Assembly: GCF_000317695.1 (NCBI RefSeq)
Contig: NC_020157.1
Span: forward strand, 1 to 64,000
DNA from: Anabaena cylindrica PCC 7122
GTDB taxonomy: Bacteria > Cyanobacteriota > Cyanobacteriia > Cyanobacteriales > Nostocaceae
Length of the DNA stretch: 64,000 nucleotides
Reading direction: 5' to 3'
Part shown: positions 16,529 through 26,300 of the stretch, piece after piece
How positions within the stretch are numbered: the stretch's first letter is position 1
How the letters are laid out: every line of letters begins with the position of its first letter
Translations under genes and position numbers: made by a program
The notes under the pieces: model-generated
What the model saw: the letters and a program-made list of their open reading frames with translations, nothing else
Databases searched by the model: none
Told to the model about the DNA's origin: nothing

Positions 16529-16618
16529 CAATTGCTTGCGCGATAGCGTTCGCGAAGCGTGTGCCTTGCACTCAGCGCTTCGCTCTGGAATCGCTAACCC
16601 AAATCCAGATCCCTCAGT
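16529..16618 (-). pseudogene. Remnant of a second histidine-kinase 3' end, split by a small repeat
   Basis: CAATTGCTTGCGCGAT (16529-16544) and ATCGCTAACCCAAATCCAGA (16590-16609) together match the intact kinase sequence at about 16723-16760 (encoding GLGLAIAQAIV). They are separated by 45 bp of palindromic repeat entering at a HIP1-like GCGATCGC. The live kinase gene reads into this relic, which supplies its last residues (LRDLDLG). Confidence 0.75.
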
Positions 16619-17994
16619 ACGATGTGATCGCTCGCTTTGTCTGTCAAGGGTAAGTGAACGATGAAAGTGCTACCTTTACCAACTTGGCTTTGCAACTGTA
16701 TACTACCGCCATGAGCCTGAACAATTGCTTGCGCGATCGCTAATCCCAATCCAGATCCACCAGTCCGACGCGAGCGATCGCTATTCACTCGATAAAATCG
16801 TTCAAAAATCCGCTTTTGTTCCTGCGATGCAATACCAATGCCTGTATCTTTAACTTCAATCACTGCATCAGTATTGCTGCGTTTGAGGATGACAGTTACA
16901 CAACCACCAGCAGGGGTATATTGAATAGCATTAGCAATGAGATTAGAAAGCACACGTAACAATTGGTCTTCATCTCCCATCACGTATAAAAACTCCTGGC
17001 ATAAAACCGAAGATGTTAACTGCAAAGAAGCCGCAGCCGCTAACGCTGAAAATTCTTCTATCAGATCATTAATCAAAATATTCAGACAGCAATGTATTTG
17101 TTGTGTCGCTAACATTTGCTGTTCCAATCGAGACAGTAACAGCATATCCTGAACTAATTCAGCTAGGCGATGATTCTGACGTTGAATAGATGTCAAAATA
17201 TCTTGCACTTCCTCCGGCAGATACTCCATATCAAATAAAGTTTCTACCGTCGCATTAATCGCTGCAAGAGGAGTACGCAACTCATGAGAGGCATCAGACG
17301 TAAACTGTTGCATTTGTTTATACGAAGAGTCAATTGGTCGCATTGCTAACCCTGCCAGCAACCAACTAGAACCGCCAACTAACAATACCGTAATTGGCAA
17401 TCCCAACACCAAAATTACTTTTAAAGCAGCCAGACGACTGTCAAGGTCACTTAAACTGCGTCCTACCTGAATATAGCCCCAATCCCGATTATCTTGAGTG
17501 TGCAGCAGTAGAGATTTTTGACTGTAACGATTGCCTTGTAAGTCTTTGACTGTTTGCCACACTTGAGTGTCCACAGTCGGTGGTAGTTCATTAGCTTTGA
17601 AACCTGCTACCGCAATTAACCGCCCTGAACCATCGACAAAACGGATGTAATATTGCTTATCTCTGTATACAGTACTAAAAATGCCGTGTTCATTATGGGT
17701 GCTTTGACTGTGATTCAGGATATTTTGGGTAGAACAACTGGACTCAGCTAAACAAATATTTGGTAAAACCTGCTGGAAAACTAGCTCTGTAATACCAGGT
17801 TGTTTCAAAGTTGGTTCAATTACATCATGTAGTGTACCTGCTACCGATTCCAGTTCCCGGTTGATAGAAGCCACATAAGCATCAATGATTACCTTATAAA
17901 CCACGAAACCGCATAAGGATAGAATCAAAGCCATAACTACCGCATACCAGGTAGCCAATTGCCAGCGAGTCTTACGAAATAGTCGAATCTGCAT
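16594..17994 (-). CDS. rppB: Sensor histidine kinase, RppB/NrsS-like (copy 2)
   Basis: A 466-residue paralogue of the kinase at 4457 with the same layout: TM1 about 16-36, a periplasmic domain with Cys81 and Cys87 (ICLAESSC), TM2 about 191-216, His237 in DASHELRTPL, an N-box, DTGIGI and GGSGLGLA. It retains all kinase motifs. The reading frame overlaps the rppA2 stop region by 23 bp, so the two are coupled. The last residues come from a fused relic (see 16529-16618), so the original C-terminus was lost without touching the ATPase domain. It is probably a periplasmic metal sensor cooperating or competing with copy 1. Confidence 0.84.
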   Translation of the reverse strand: MQIRLFRKTRWQLATWYAVVMALILSLCGFVVYKVIIDAYVASINRELESVAGTLHDVIEPTLKQPGITELVFQQVLPNICLAESSCSTQNILNHSQSTHNEHGIFSTVYRDKQYYIRFVDGSGRLIAVAGFKANELPPTVDTQVWQTVKDLQGNRYSQKSLLLHTQDNRDWGYIQVGRSLSDLDSRLAALKVILVLGLPITVLLVGGSSWLLAGLAMRPIDSSYKQMQQFTSDASHELRTPLAAINATVETLFDMEYLPEEVQDILTSIQRQNHRLAELVQDMLLLSRLEQQMLATQQIHCCLNILINDLIEEFSALAAAASLQLTSSVLCQEFLYVMGDEDQLLRVLSNLIANAIQYTPAGGCVTVILKRSNTDAVIEVKDTGIGIASQEQKRIFERFYRVNSDRSRRTGGSGLGLAIAQAIVQAHGGSIQLQSQVGKGSTFIVHLPLTDKASDHIVLRDLDLG

Positions 17995-18709
17995 TGCCAG
18001 GATTGAAACGATAACCCATACTAGGAACAGTTTCTATTAAGCCATCACAACCATATTCCGATAGTTTGCGTCGCAAAAGTCGGATTTGAGCTGCTACTAC
18101 ATTACTAACGCGTTCTGCACTAAAGGCGTACAGATGATTTAAAATTTGGTCGCGGGTAATAACTATATTAGGACGTTTCATCAAGTATTCTAATAATTGA
18201 AATTCTTTTTTTGTTAAATAAATTACCTTATTTTCCCCATTAGGATACTGTCGAGAAACTGTACAATTACCGCAGTCTAGGATAAGTCCGCCAACTTGCA
18301 ATTGTAAAGACTGGAACTGAGACGTAAGCGATGCGCCTCCAAAAGAAGCTCGCCTTTGCAAAGCTCGCAACCGTGCCAGCAGTTCTACCATACCAAATGG
18401 CTTTACCAAATAGTCATCAGCCCCTGCATCTAGTCCTGCTACCTTATCTGCCATGCTATCTTTAGCAGTTAGCATCAGCACTGGTAAAGCATCACCGCGA
18501 TCCCGTAATCGCTTACATAGTTCTATGCCTGACATTCCTGGCAACAACCAATCAAAGATTGCCAGTGTATATTGAGTCAAATCATCTTCTAAATAAATCC
18601 AGGCTTCATTTCCATCCAAAACCCAGTCAACAATATATTTTTCTTTAATCAACTTTCGCTGAATTGATGCACCTAGATCTGGCTCATCTTCAACTAGCAA
18701 AACTTTCAT
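17972..18709 (-). CDS. rppA: OmpR-family response regulator, RppA-like (copy 2)
   Basis: A 245-residue regulator with phosphoacceptor Asp53 (AIFDWLLPG), switch Lys in LVKPFG and a winged helix with VVAAQIRLLRRKL, identical in that segment to copy 1. The two paralogues should therefore recognise the same DNA. It differs in a slightly longer linker (about 118-130) and C-terminus. Upstream are a DUF2808 relic (18741-18843) and a TTTCAT box (18964-18981). The operon may thus have taken over the promoter of the decayed DUF2808 gene. Confidence 0.86.
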   Translation of the reverse strand: MKVLLVEDEPDLGASIQRKLIKEKYIVDWVLDGNEAWIYLEDDLTQYTLAIFDWLLPGMSGIELCKRLRDRGDALPVLMLTAKDSMADKVAGLDAGADDYLVKPFGMVELLARLRALQRRASFGGASLTSQFQSLQLQVGGLILDCGNCTVSRQYPNGENKVIYLTKKEFQLLEYLMKRPNIVITRDQILNHLYAFSAERVSNVVAAQIRLLRRKLSEYGCDGLIETVPSMGYRFNPGNADSTIS

Positions 18710-18740
18710 AAGCAGCAGATATATTTTAGCAATTTGTTCA

Positions 18741-18843
18741 TTAAATTACACGCAATTGAGCAATACCAATTGGTAACTCTACATTCATACCAGCGAAAAG
18801 GGTAGATATCTTGTAGAACTTATTATCAGTAGTGACTGCTGTT
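18741..18843 (-). pseudogene. DUF2808 C-terminal relic
   Basis: The minus frame ending at TAA 18741 encodes DNKFYKISTLFAGMNVELPI then GIAQLRVI, the typical last strands of DUF2808. Upstream the frame dissolves in an A-rich run with no start codon. It is a fourth member of the family, reduced to about 33 codons. Confidence 0.75.
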
Positions 18844-18963
18844 TTTTTTTACATTATTCATTGTTCTATTCATTACGCTTTTATAATCACTTTACTAAAT
18901 TCATCAATTATCAGAATTATCTCCAGTGAAAGATGTCACCTCTTAATAGTTTGACAAAATAAG

Positions 18964-18981
18964 ATGAAATTTGGGTGAAAT
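18964..18981 (-). promoter_or_regulatory. TTTCAT-N5-TTTCAT box upstream of rppA2 and the DUF2808 relic
   Basis: Minus-strand ATTTCACCCAAATTTCAT, the same 18-mer as the box before the RND adaptor gene (38068-38085). It is 255 bp from rppA2, but at a distance typical for the relic gene that lies between. Confidence 0.65.
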
Positions 18982-19164
18982 TTTCGCTAGTTACAGAGAT
19001 TTCTTAAAAAAATAAATAAGTGACCTTTGATGAAGCTATAATACTTTTGTAAATGTATCATTTTTTATAGTCTTAAAGCTATCTCTAACGGTGTTTCAGC
19101 TTATAATGATGTTGACAAATAGTTGAAAAAGCAAGATATTCATACTGAATGTTTTGTCATACAT

Positions 19165-20151
19165 TTAACTGAAAATATACTCTTGTAGATTTGTGTGGCA
19201 ACGACGGAGGTAACTCAGTGCTTGTTTTTCTAAGTAACGAACTCTCCTCTCACTAATGTTGAGATGTTGAGCTACCTGCGTCAAGGTGAGTTCGCAATTA
19301 TGTTCCAAGCCATAATGCAAAATTAGGACTTGTTGCTGCTGTGGAGTTAATTCTCTCAGTGAGAGATAGATATCTTGACGCATTAAATTTTGAGTTACTT
19401 GGATTTCAGGCGAGGCTTCTGGAGCTTCTGTTAAAAGTTCTTGCAATTCTGTGTCTTCGTTATCGCCCACTTGTTTATCTAATGAGACAGGTTGACGAGA
19501 TATCATCAGCAATTCGCGGATTTGAGCAGGATTTAATTGCATCTTTTCTGCAATTTCAAACATACTAGGACTGCGGTTTAGTTTTTGAGATAATTCCCTT
19601 TGCACTTTTTTAAGTTTATTCAACTTTTCGGTAAGATGAATTGGCAGTCTAATAGTTCGTGATTGCTGAGATATTGCTCGTGTCATTCCCTGGCTAATCC
19701 ACCAATAAGCATAGGTAGAAAATTTATAGCCACGAGTAGAGTCAAATTTCTCTACGCCACGTTCTAAACCTAGTGAACCTTCCTGAATTAAATCCATAAA
19801 CTCCACATTTCGTCCTTGATATTTTTTAGCAATAGAAACCACTAAACGCAGATTTGCTGCTATCATTTTTTGCTTTGCTTGTACACCTTTCTGAAAAATT
19901 TCCTTCACTTCCATTTCACTAAGTTGCACATATTGAGCTAATTCTTTTTGAGATGGTTCGTGGTTGAGTTGTTTCTTCAAAGTTTCCTTTTTATTTTGTA
20001 ACGTAATCATCTGCTGTACCTGTTTGCTAGATGAAATTTCTTCCTCATGAGTCAATAATGGTACACGAACAATGTCTTGCAGATAATTCCGAACTATATC
20101 TGTGCTGAATTTAATATTTGAAGTTGTTGTAATCATGTTGAGAATTGGCAT
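19165..20151 (-). CDS. Group 2 sigma-70 factor (SigB/SigD-like) with atypical region 4.2
   Basis: A 328-residue sigma factor. Region 1.2 is VRNYLQDIVRVPLLTHEEE. Regions 2.1-2.4 include NLRLVVSIAKKY, DLIQEGSLGLERGVEKFD and the -10-reading STYAYWWISQGMTRAI. Region 3 follows, then region 4 ending LTLTQVAQHLNISERRVRYL. The usual recognition-helix sequence is S-R-E-R-V-R-Q-I-E; here it is S-E-R-R-V-R-Y-L-E, which could change -35 preference. It lies 44 bp downstream of pxcA and is probably cotranscribed from the box at 21131, so it may be induced with the metal regulon and redirect RNA polymerase. Confidence 0.88.
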   Translation of the reverse strand: MPILNMITTTSNIKFSTDIVRNYLQDIVRVPLLTHEEEISSSKQVQQMITLQNKKETLKKQLNHEPSQKELAQYVQLSEMEVKEIFQKGVQAKQKMIAANLRLVVSIAKKYQGRNVEFMDLIQEGSLGLERGVEKFDSTRGYKFSTYAYWWISQGMTRAISQQSRTIRLPIHLTEKLNKLKKVQRELSQKLNRSPSMFEIAEKMQLNPAQIRELLMISRQPVSLDKQVGDNEDTELQELLTEAPEASPEIQVTQNLMRQDIYLSLRELTPQQQQVLILHYGLEHNCELTLTQVAQHLNISERRVRYLEKQALSYLRRCHTNLQEYIFS

Positions 20152-20195
20152 AATTTCAGTATTTTTTGTTTATGTGAAAATATCTTTAATAAAAA

Positions 20196-21011
20196 TTATT
20201 CATTCATGTTACGGTAAGTAGCCACGGCTGAAGGAGAACTGCGATTTAGATAGCGAAATATCCAATATTTGAAGACTGTATCCATGATTACTGGAACAGT
20301 AGCAATAAATAAAGAAGTAAGGCTTTTATTTTCTGGTAAACCGTAATGTTGAAAAGCACTTTCTATAATTATTTGCCAACCATAAGGAGAGTGAAAACCG
20401 ACAAATATATCTGTAGATAGAATAATTAAAAAAGCCTTAGCGGAGTCGCTTAGACTATAAGTTATATCGCCAGCAAAAGACATAAGAATGGATAGCTGCT
20501 GCTTACCTGTTAAGATTAAAATAATTAATGTGATGGCTGTAAGTATATCTGTAAAAACATTTGTTACTGCATTAATACTTTCAATTTTATTTTCTTCTAC
20601 TAACGCAATAGCTTTTTTCTTAATCTTATTTTGAACAAGCTCTTCAGAGAATGTGCTGATTTTACCTATTCGAGCTTCAAAATAAACACTTTGCTCAAAT
20701 ATCTTGAGTTCCGCTAAAGCTTTTTCTTCTTGAGAAGAATTCAAGAAAATATGTGATTCTTGTGGATTCCAAAACTTCTCAATTAGGGGAGTGATGAAAA
20801 AGTTTCTAGAAAGCTGATTTATAAGTAATGGAACTACAATCAGAATTAACAGAAAACGGAGGGAGGAAATTGTTTGCAGTCGAGAAGCGCGAAACTCTTC
20901 AATAACCTTTGCTTCGGCATTTGGATCTAAAGTCTGTTGAAACTTTCCTATCGTCCGCAGGATAGAGCGAGGAATAAAGCTCATCTTTTGAGATGATGAC
21001 TTTGATTTCAT
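20196..21011 (-). CDS. pxcA: PxcA/CemA-family proton extrusion protein, short form
   Basis: A 271-residue membrane protein with the strongly conserved C-terminus of PxcA (cyanobacteria) and CemA (chloroplasts): FHSPYGWQIIIE, LFIATVPVIMDTVFKYWIF and RYLNRSSPSAVATYRNMNE. TMs lie at about 48-66, 150-168, 190-205 and 228-248. PxcA is needed for light-induced proton extrusion and pH homeostasis. Chromosomal PxcA is usually longer (over 400 residues); this copy lacks most of the N-terminal extension. A TTTCAT box lies 120 bp upstream and a sigma gene follows, suggesting an accessory stress-inducible isoform. Confidence 0.85.
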   Translation of the reverse strand: MKSKSSSQKMSFIPRSILRTIGKFQQTLDPNAEAKVIEEFRASRLQTISSLRFLLILIVVPLLINQLSRNFFITPLIEKFWNPQESHIFLNSSQEEKALAELKIFEQSVYFEARIGKISTFSEELVQNKIKKKAIALVEENKIESINAVTNVFTDILTAITLIILILTGKQQLSILMSFAGDITYSLSDSAKAFLIILSTDIFVGFHSPYGWQIIIESAFQHYGLPENKSLTSLFIATVPVIMDTVFKYWIFRYLNRSSPSAVATYRNMNE

Positions 21012-21130
21012 CTTAATTTATAAGCATCACAATTCTAGTTGCACCCATAATTTAGTGAGACAACTGTGGCATTTTAAAGAGCTATAAGATTTAAAGTTTA
21101 AATCTCTAAACTCTACTTTACAAAAACAGG

Positions 21131-21148
21131 ATGAAATTAAGATGAAAA
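21131..21148 (-). promoter_or_regulatory. TTTCAT-N5-TTTCAT box upstream of pxcA
   Basis: Minus-strand TTTTCATCTTAATTTCAT, 11-bp period, 120 bp before the pxcA start. The rest of the 21012-21337 gap is AT-rich with no gene. Confidence 0.65.
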
Positions 21149-21337
21149 ATCAGTATTTTATAGATTTTTTTTTCTAAATTTAGTTATTTTCGTATATATT
21201 AAAATCAGCAAATTTATTTAAATAACTATTACTTTGGAGATTTGTTCTCACAAAGCTAAGATGATTAGGTATTCGGTTACAGTAATTACTCTAAACGCGC
21301 CACCAAATTCTCTATCCATATACTCAACTCAATTGAT

Positions 21338-22252
21338 TTAAACCACGTTTTCTTGAGCAAGAGGACATGGATAACTTGGATCGCCTATTTCTATCTGAAT
21401 TGTAGTGTGTTCGATACCAAAATGGTCGTGAAGTTGTTGATTGACCTGAACTAAAAAAGCATCATTAGGATTTCCAGCAGGCATAATTAAGTGAGCAGTG
21501 AGAGCTGTTTCTGTGGTACTCATTGCCCAGATGTGCAAGTCATGAACACTAGATACACCAGGAAGTTCAGCTAAGAATGTACGGACTGCAAGTGGTTCAA
21601 TACCTGCTGGTACTGCATCTGTGACTAAGTTCAAAGATTCTTGGAATAATTGCCAAGTACTCATAACAATCACGACAACAATCATCAAACTTACAACTGG
21701 GTCAAACCATAGCCAACCAGTGGTAACAATCGCAATACCAGCCAGGACTGCACCCAAAGACACCGCCGCGTCAGCAACTAAGTGAATAAAGGCTCCTCTA
21801 ATATTCAAGTCTCTTTCACGACCCGACAAGAACATCAAAGCACTTCCCATATTGATGACAATACCTACCGCAGCCACGCCAATAATTGTACTACCTGATA
21901 CTGGACTAGGTTGAGCAAAACGCTGTATGGCTTCCCAGGCAACTGCGCCAGAAGCTACAAGTACGAGGATAGCGTTTAATAGAGCAGCCAAAATAGAGGA
22001 GCGACGTAACCCGTAAGTGCGGCGTGGTGTTGGTTGGCGACGACCGAGGAAGCTTGCTCCCCAGGCGAGTAATAAACCTAGAACATCACTCAAATTGTGA
22101 CCAGCATCGGCAAGTAGTGCGAGGGAATTGGCAGCTAACCCATAAACAACTTCAATTACAACAAATCCAGTGTTGAGAGCAACGCTAATAATAAAGGCAC
22201 GGTTGTAATTAGTCGGTTCGTGGCTGTGTCCGTGACTGTGATTGTGAGACAT
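21338..22252 (-). CDS. CDF-family Zn2+/metal exporter (CzcD/ZitB-like)
   Basis: A 304-residue cation diffusion facilitator. Translation is placed at ATG 22252, giving the His-rich N-terminus MSHNHSHGHSH; a longer frame to 22306 would overlap the preceding gene. Six TMs are seen. Metal-site motifs are ALLADAGHNLSDVLG in TM2 (HxxxD) and HLVADAAVSLGAV in TM5 (HxxxD), the His-Asp sets of zinc-type CDFs. The cytoplasmic C-terminal domain contains HDLHIWAMS. It moves Zn2+ or similar ions to the periplasm against H+. It is the last gene of the RND1-lipoprotein-DUF190-CDF operon. Confidence 0.88.
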   Translation of the reverse strand: MSHNHSHGHSHEPTNYNRAFIISVALNTGFVVIEVVYGLAANSLALLADAGHNLSDVLGLLLAWGASFLGRRQPTPRRTYGLRRSSILAALLNAILVLVASGAVAWEAIQRFAQPSPVSGSTIIGVAAVGIVINMGSALMFLSGRERDLNIRGAFIHLVADAAVSLGAVLAGIAIVTTGWLWFDPVVSLMIVVVIVMSTWQLFQESLNLVTDAVPAGIEPLAVRTFLAELPGVSSVHDLHIWAMSTTETALTAHLIMPAGNPNDAFLVQVNQQLHDHFGIEHTTIQIEIGDPSYPCPLAQENVV

Positions 22253-22263
22253 GAATATTGCCC

Positions 22264-22623
22264 TTAAAGCGTTACCAACGGTGAGAGAACTTCTAGGTTT
22301 TGACAAGTGACAAACTTATTTTTAAGCATATCTTTGACCAAGGAAAAAAATTCGGTTATTGCGCTTTCACTATCAATAACTGTAATGACAAGTGGTAGCA
22401 CAGAAGACTCAATAGATGGATCTAGCTCGTTCATAGTGCGAAAAATACCATGTTTGCCATATCCAGAAATTGCTCGCATCACCGTCATCCCTGTTATTCC
22501 CTGTTGTCGAGCGATTCCCAATAGAGTTTGGTGAAGTGGTTGGTGCTGCCAACTATCAGACTCACTGATATAGATTGTTAGCTGCTTCCATTTAATTGGT
22601 TCGTGATTGTACTGTTGAACCAT
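22264..22623 (-). CDS. DUF190 family protein
   Basis: A 119-residue cytoplasmic protein with the DUF190 (PF02641) pattern: WKQLTIYISESD at the start, GITGMTVMRAISGYG (about 43-57), then LPLVITVIDSES and the closing LVKDMLKNKFVTCQNLEVL. The fold is PII-like and members often accompany CrcB or metal transporters. It lies 11 bp upstream of the CDF start chosen here and 33 bp after the lipoprotein gene. A regulatory, ligand-sensing role for the neighbouring exporter is plausible by analogy with PII-like proteins; no ligand can be read from sequence. Confidence 0.8.
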   Translation of the reverse strand: MVQQYNHEPIKWKQLTIYISESDSWQHQPLHQTLLGIARQQGITGMTVMRAISGYGKHGIFRTMNELDPSIESSVLPLVITVIDSESAITEFFSLVKDMLKNKFVTCQNLEVLSPLVTL

Positions 22624-22656
22624 AACTGTTATCCTGTCGCTACCACTTGCTATTAA

Positions 22657-23208
22657 TTATCGTTTAAAGGTAAAGCGACCATTAAATTTTTCACCTTTGA
22701 CATCCGTTTGAATCACAACTTTATACTCTCCCGTTGCAATTGCAGGTAGCTTTGCTGTGTATTGCTTTTCCTCGGTATTATAAGGAACTTGTAGAGTTTT
22801 TTTAGTGCCATCTGGTAGCTGAACTTGAGCCGTGAGCTTGGCATCAGTAATTGCTTGGTCTTGCTCGCCGTGTACGCTGATATCTAAATGAGTAGAATCT
22901 TTTTCTATATCTGATTTAAACTCTAAATGATATTTGCCCGAATTTACAACTTGACTGCTAGACTTCTCTCCGCTATTGGAGTGACCACCTTTTTCATCAT
23001 GGCCATGACCGTCGTTTTCATTATGCACTTCCCCAGTTTTAGCAACGGGTTCAGTCTTAGTAGATGTTTCTGTAGCTGCTGTTTTAGCAACGGGTTCAGT
23101 TTTAGTAGCACTTTCCGAGTTAGCGGCTTGATTCCCACCACTACAAGCACCCAAAAAAATTAATCCGACACTGCTAACAATTACTAAACTGGTCTTCAGA
23201 AATTTCAT
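22657..23208 (-). CDS. His-rich periplasmic lipoprotein with beta domain, RND-associated
   Basis: A 183-residue protein started at ATG 23208, which has AAGGAG 9 bases upstream; an upstream in-frame start lacks this. The signal peptide ends in a lipobox (FLGAC), with Cys near residue 22. Next come two near-identical copies of TKTEPVAKT, then a His/Asp stretch (HNENDGHGHDEKGGHSNSG) fit for metal binding, and a FixH/YtkA-like beta domain (TDAKLTAQVQLPDGTKK, ATGEYKVVIQTDVKGEKF). It is anchored in the membrane facing the periplasm. Its place between RND1 and the exporters suggests it delivers metal to the pump. The tandem repeat is visible at DNA level. Confidence 0.72.
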   Translation of the reverse strand: MKFLKTSLVIVSSVGLIFLGACSGGNQAANSESATKTEPVAKTAATETSTKTEPVAKTGEVHNENDGHGHDEKGGHSNSGEKSSSQVVNSGKYHLEFKSDIEKDSTHLDISVHGEQDQAITDAKLTAQVQLPDGTKKTLQVPYNTEEKQYTAKLPAIATGEYKVVIQTDVKGEKFNGRFTFKR

Positions 23209-23370
23209 GAATTCAAACTCCTTGATGTTTTGTGAATTAAAAACTAATGCAGCACGTTGTAAGTAAACCACCCATTTCAAATCAATGAAACCCTTGGGGT
23301 ATAGGAATTCTAATTCCTAATTCCGTTAGCGTAGTGAGGCGTAGCCCATTTCAAATTCCGCCTTGTTGTG

Positions 23371-26300
23371 CTAGGCTCTGGCTTCTCCTGCAATTTCTGG
23401 CTGAATGATTGGTTCAGCCTTTCTTGGCACCACAAATCTACCAAACTGGACATACAAAGCCGGAAGCACTAACAAGGTTAAAGCGGTTGAGGTAAACAAT
23501 CCACCTAACACTACAACAGCTAGTGGCTGGAGGATTTCTTTTCCGGCTCCACTACCAATTACCAAGGGTGCCATACCCAAAGCCGATGATAGCGCCGTCA
23601 TTAAGATAGCAGCCAACCTTTCTACTGACCCTTCCATCAAAGCCTGTCGCAGAGGCTGTCCTTCTGCCATCCTAGAATTGTAGTTCTCAACAAGTAATAG
23701 TCCATTGCGTGTAGCAACGCCGAATAAGGTAATAAATCCTACCATTGAAGCTACAGAGAGAATACCACCAGTTAAAGCGATGGAAATGACTCCACCCACT
23801 AAGGCTAAGGGCAAGTTTATCAAGATCATGATGGTGGCAGGAATCGACTTGACAGCAAAGTAAATCAAGACTGCGATCGCCACAAATGCTAATCCCCCAG
23901 CCGAAAGTAAAGTTTTCGTCGCTCCCTCTTGCGCTTCAAATTGACCACCGTATTCAATAAAATATCCAGAGGGTAATTGCACCTGTTGCTTAACTCTGTC
24001 CCGAATATCCTTAATTACAGAACCTAAATCTCGTCCAGCCACATTGCTGGATACGACAATATAACGGGAGACGTTTTCGCGGTTGATGGTATTGGGGCCT
24101 GTACCATAGTTGATTTTTGCGACTTGGGCTAAGGGAATTTTTTGTCCGTTGGGTGTATCAACTAACAAATTACCGATAATTTCAATATTGTTACGGTATT
24201 TCTCTTGCAACCAAACCACCATATCAAAGGTTTGTTGTTGCTCCAATACTTGGGAAACGACTCGCCCATTCAGTGCAGTTTCTATTATCTCTGACAATTC
24301 GCCAATAGTTAAACCATAGCGGGCTGCTGCATTGCGGTCGAATTGAATTTGTACCTGTTTAATTGGTACTTGCGGTTCTAGTTGCAAATCTACTAGACCC
24401 GAAACACCGCCCATAGCTGATTGTACTTGTTGACCAAGGGTGCGGAGTTCTTCCAAATCGGGGCCAAAAATTTTCACAGCGATCGCACTCCGTACCCCAG
24501 AAAGCACTTCATCCATCCGGTGCGAAATAAACCCGCCGATATTGGGAACGACTCCGGGAATTTTATCAAATTCTTTACGAATCATTTCAATTGTTTTTTC
24601 TCGATCTTTTCCCCCCTCCTCGCTAAGTTGGACATCTATTTCCGCCCCGTTTACACCAGCCACCTCAGTATCCCCTACAGCCCGCCCAGAGCGCAATTGA
24701 GCCGTTTCAACCCCAGGATTTTTTTTCAGGGCTTCTTCGATCACTATGCCTACTTGATTAGTCGCATTCAGAGATTGACCAGGCATTAAAACTGCGGCGA
24801 TTACCAAAGAGCGGTCTTGGAATTCTGGTAAAAAAACTTGCCCTAACGAGAGTAGAATCATCGTTGAAGCCACAAAAGCAGCGATCGCACCTGTCAAAAT
24901 AATCTTGGGGCGACGAATAGAAAATTTCAAAAGTGGACGATACAAACGATGGGAAAATCGTTCAACCCAAGTTTCTGTACTTGGTAAACGCCGATTTACT
25001 AGCAAAAGGGCGCACAGTGCTGGAGTCAATGTCAGTGCTACTAAGGTAGAAGCGCCAATTGACAGCAAATAAGCTACAGCCATCGGTGTAAAAATCCGAC
25101 CTTCTACACCAGAAAGAGCAAAAATTGGTGCAAAGACGACTGCAATAATGATTGTCGAGAACAGTACGCTTACCCGCACCTCCACTGAGCCATTAAAAAC
25201 AACTTGCAGTGGTGGTACAGGATTGCCTGCTATTTGGTTTTCTCGCAAACGGCGGTAGACATTCTCCATATCGACAATTGCATCATCCACCACCGAACCA
25301 ATCGCAACAACAAGTCCGCCCAAAGTCATTGTATTGATACCTTGTCCCGTCCAATTCAGGATCATCATTCCCAACAACAAAGACACGGGAATCGCACTCA
25401 AACTAATAATCACCGTGCGCCAGTTCATCAGAAATAAAATCAAGATGACACAAACGATGATTGTGCCATCGCGCAAAGCTTCTTCAACGTTTTTGAGCGA
25501 GGCTTCGATAAAATCTTCCTGACGGAAAGTAGTTGTAATTTTGACATCTTTGGGCAGACCGGCTTGAATTTCCTCCATTGCTTTTTCAGCTGCCTTCGTT
25601 ACTTTTGGCGTATCTGCTGCTGGCTGTTTGTTGACTGTCAAAATTACCGCTTTTTTACCCGCAAAACTACCATCACCGCGTTTGAGTGCTGCACCAATTT
25701 GTACATCCGCCACTTGTTCCAACAGGATTGGCGTGCCATTTTTGGCTTTAATTACTGATTTCTTTAGCTGTTCAATAGATTCAATCCGTCCAACCCCTCG
25801 CACCAATGTCTCTTGGTCAGGAGTAATTAAAAATCCCCCTGGTGCATTGGCGTTGGATGCTTGTGCTGCTTTGGTGACATCATCAAGGGAAACATTAAAC
25901 GCTTTCAATTTATCTGGGTTTACCAACACTTGATACTGACGCTCATCCCCACCAAATATGACGACATTACTTACGCCAGGGACAGCAAGCAGGCGGTTTT
26001 TCACTTGCCAGTTGACAATCCGCCAGACCTCCATCATCGGAGTGGTTTCAGAAGTAAAGGCATATTTGACAGTCCATCCCAAGGGTGAACTAACAGGCAG
26101 AACCTCTGGGTTTTCCACACCTTGCGGTAGTTGACTGCGTGCTTGTTGCAACCGTTCCGTTACCAATTGGCGGGCGCGATAAATTTCTGTATCCAAGCTA
26201 AAAGTCGCTCTCACAGATGAAAGACCGACAGCTGAGGCAGAACGCAATGTTTCTAGTCCAGGAGTGCCGTTAATCACACTTTCTATCGGTCGAGTAACTA

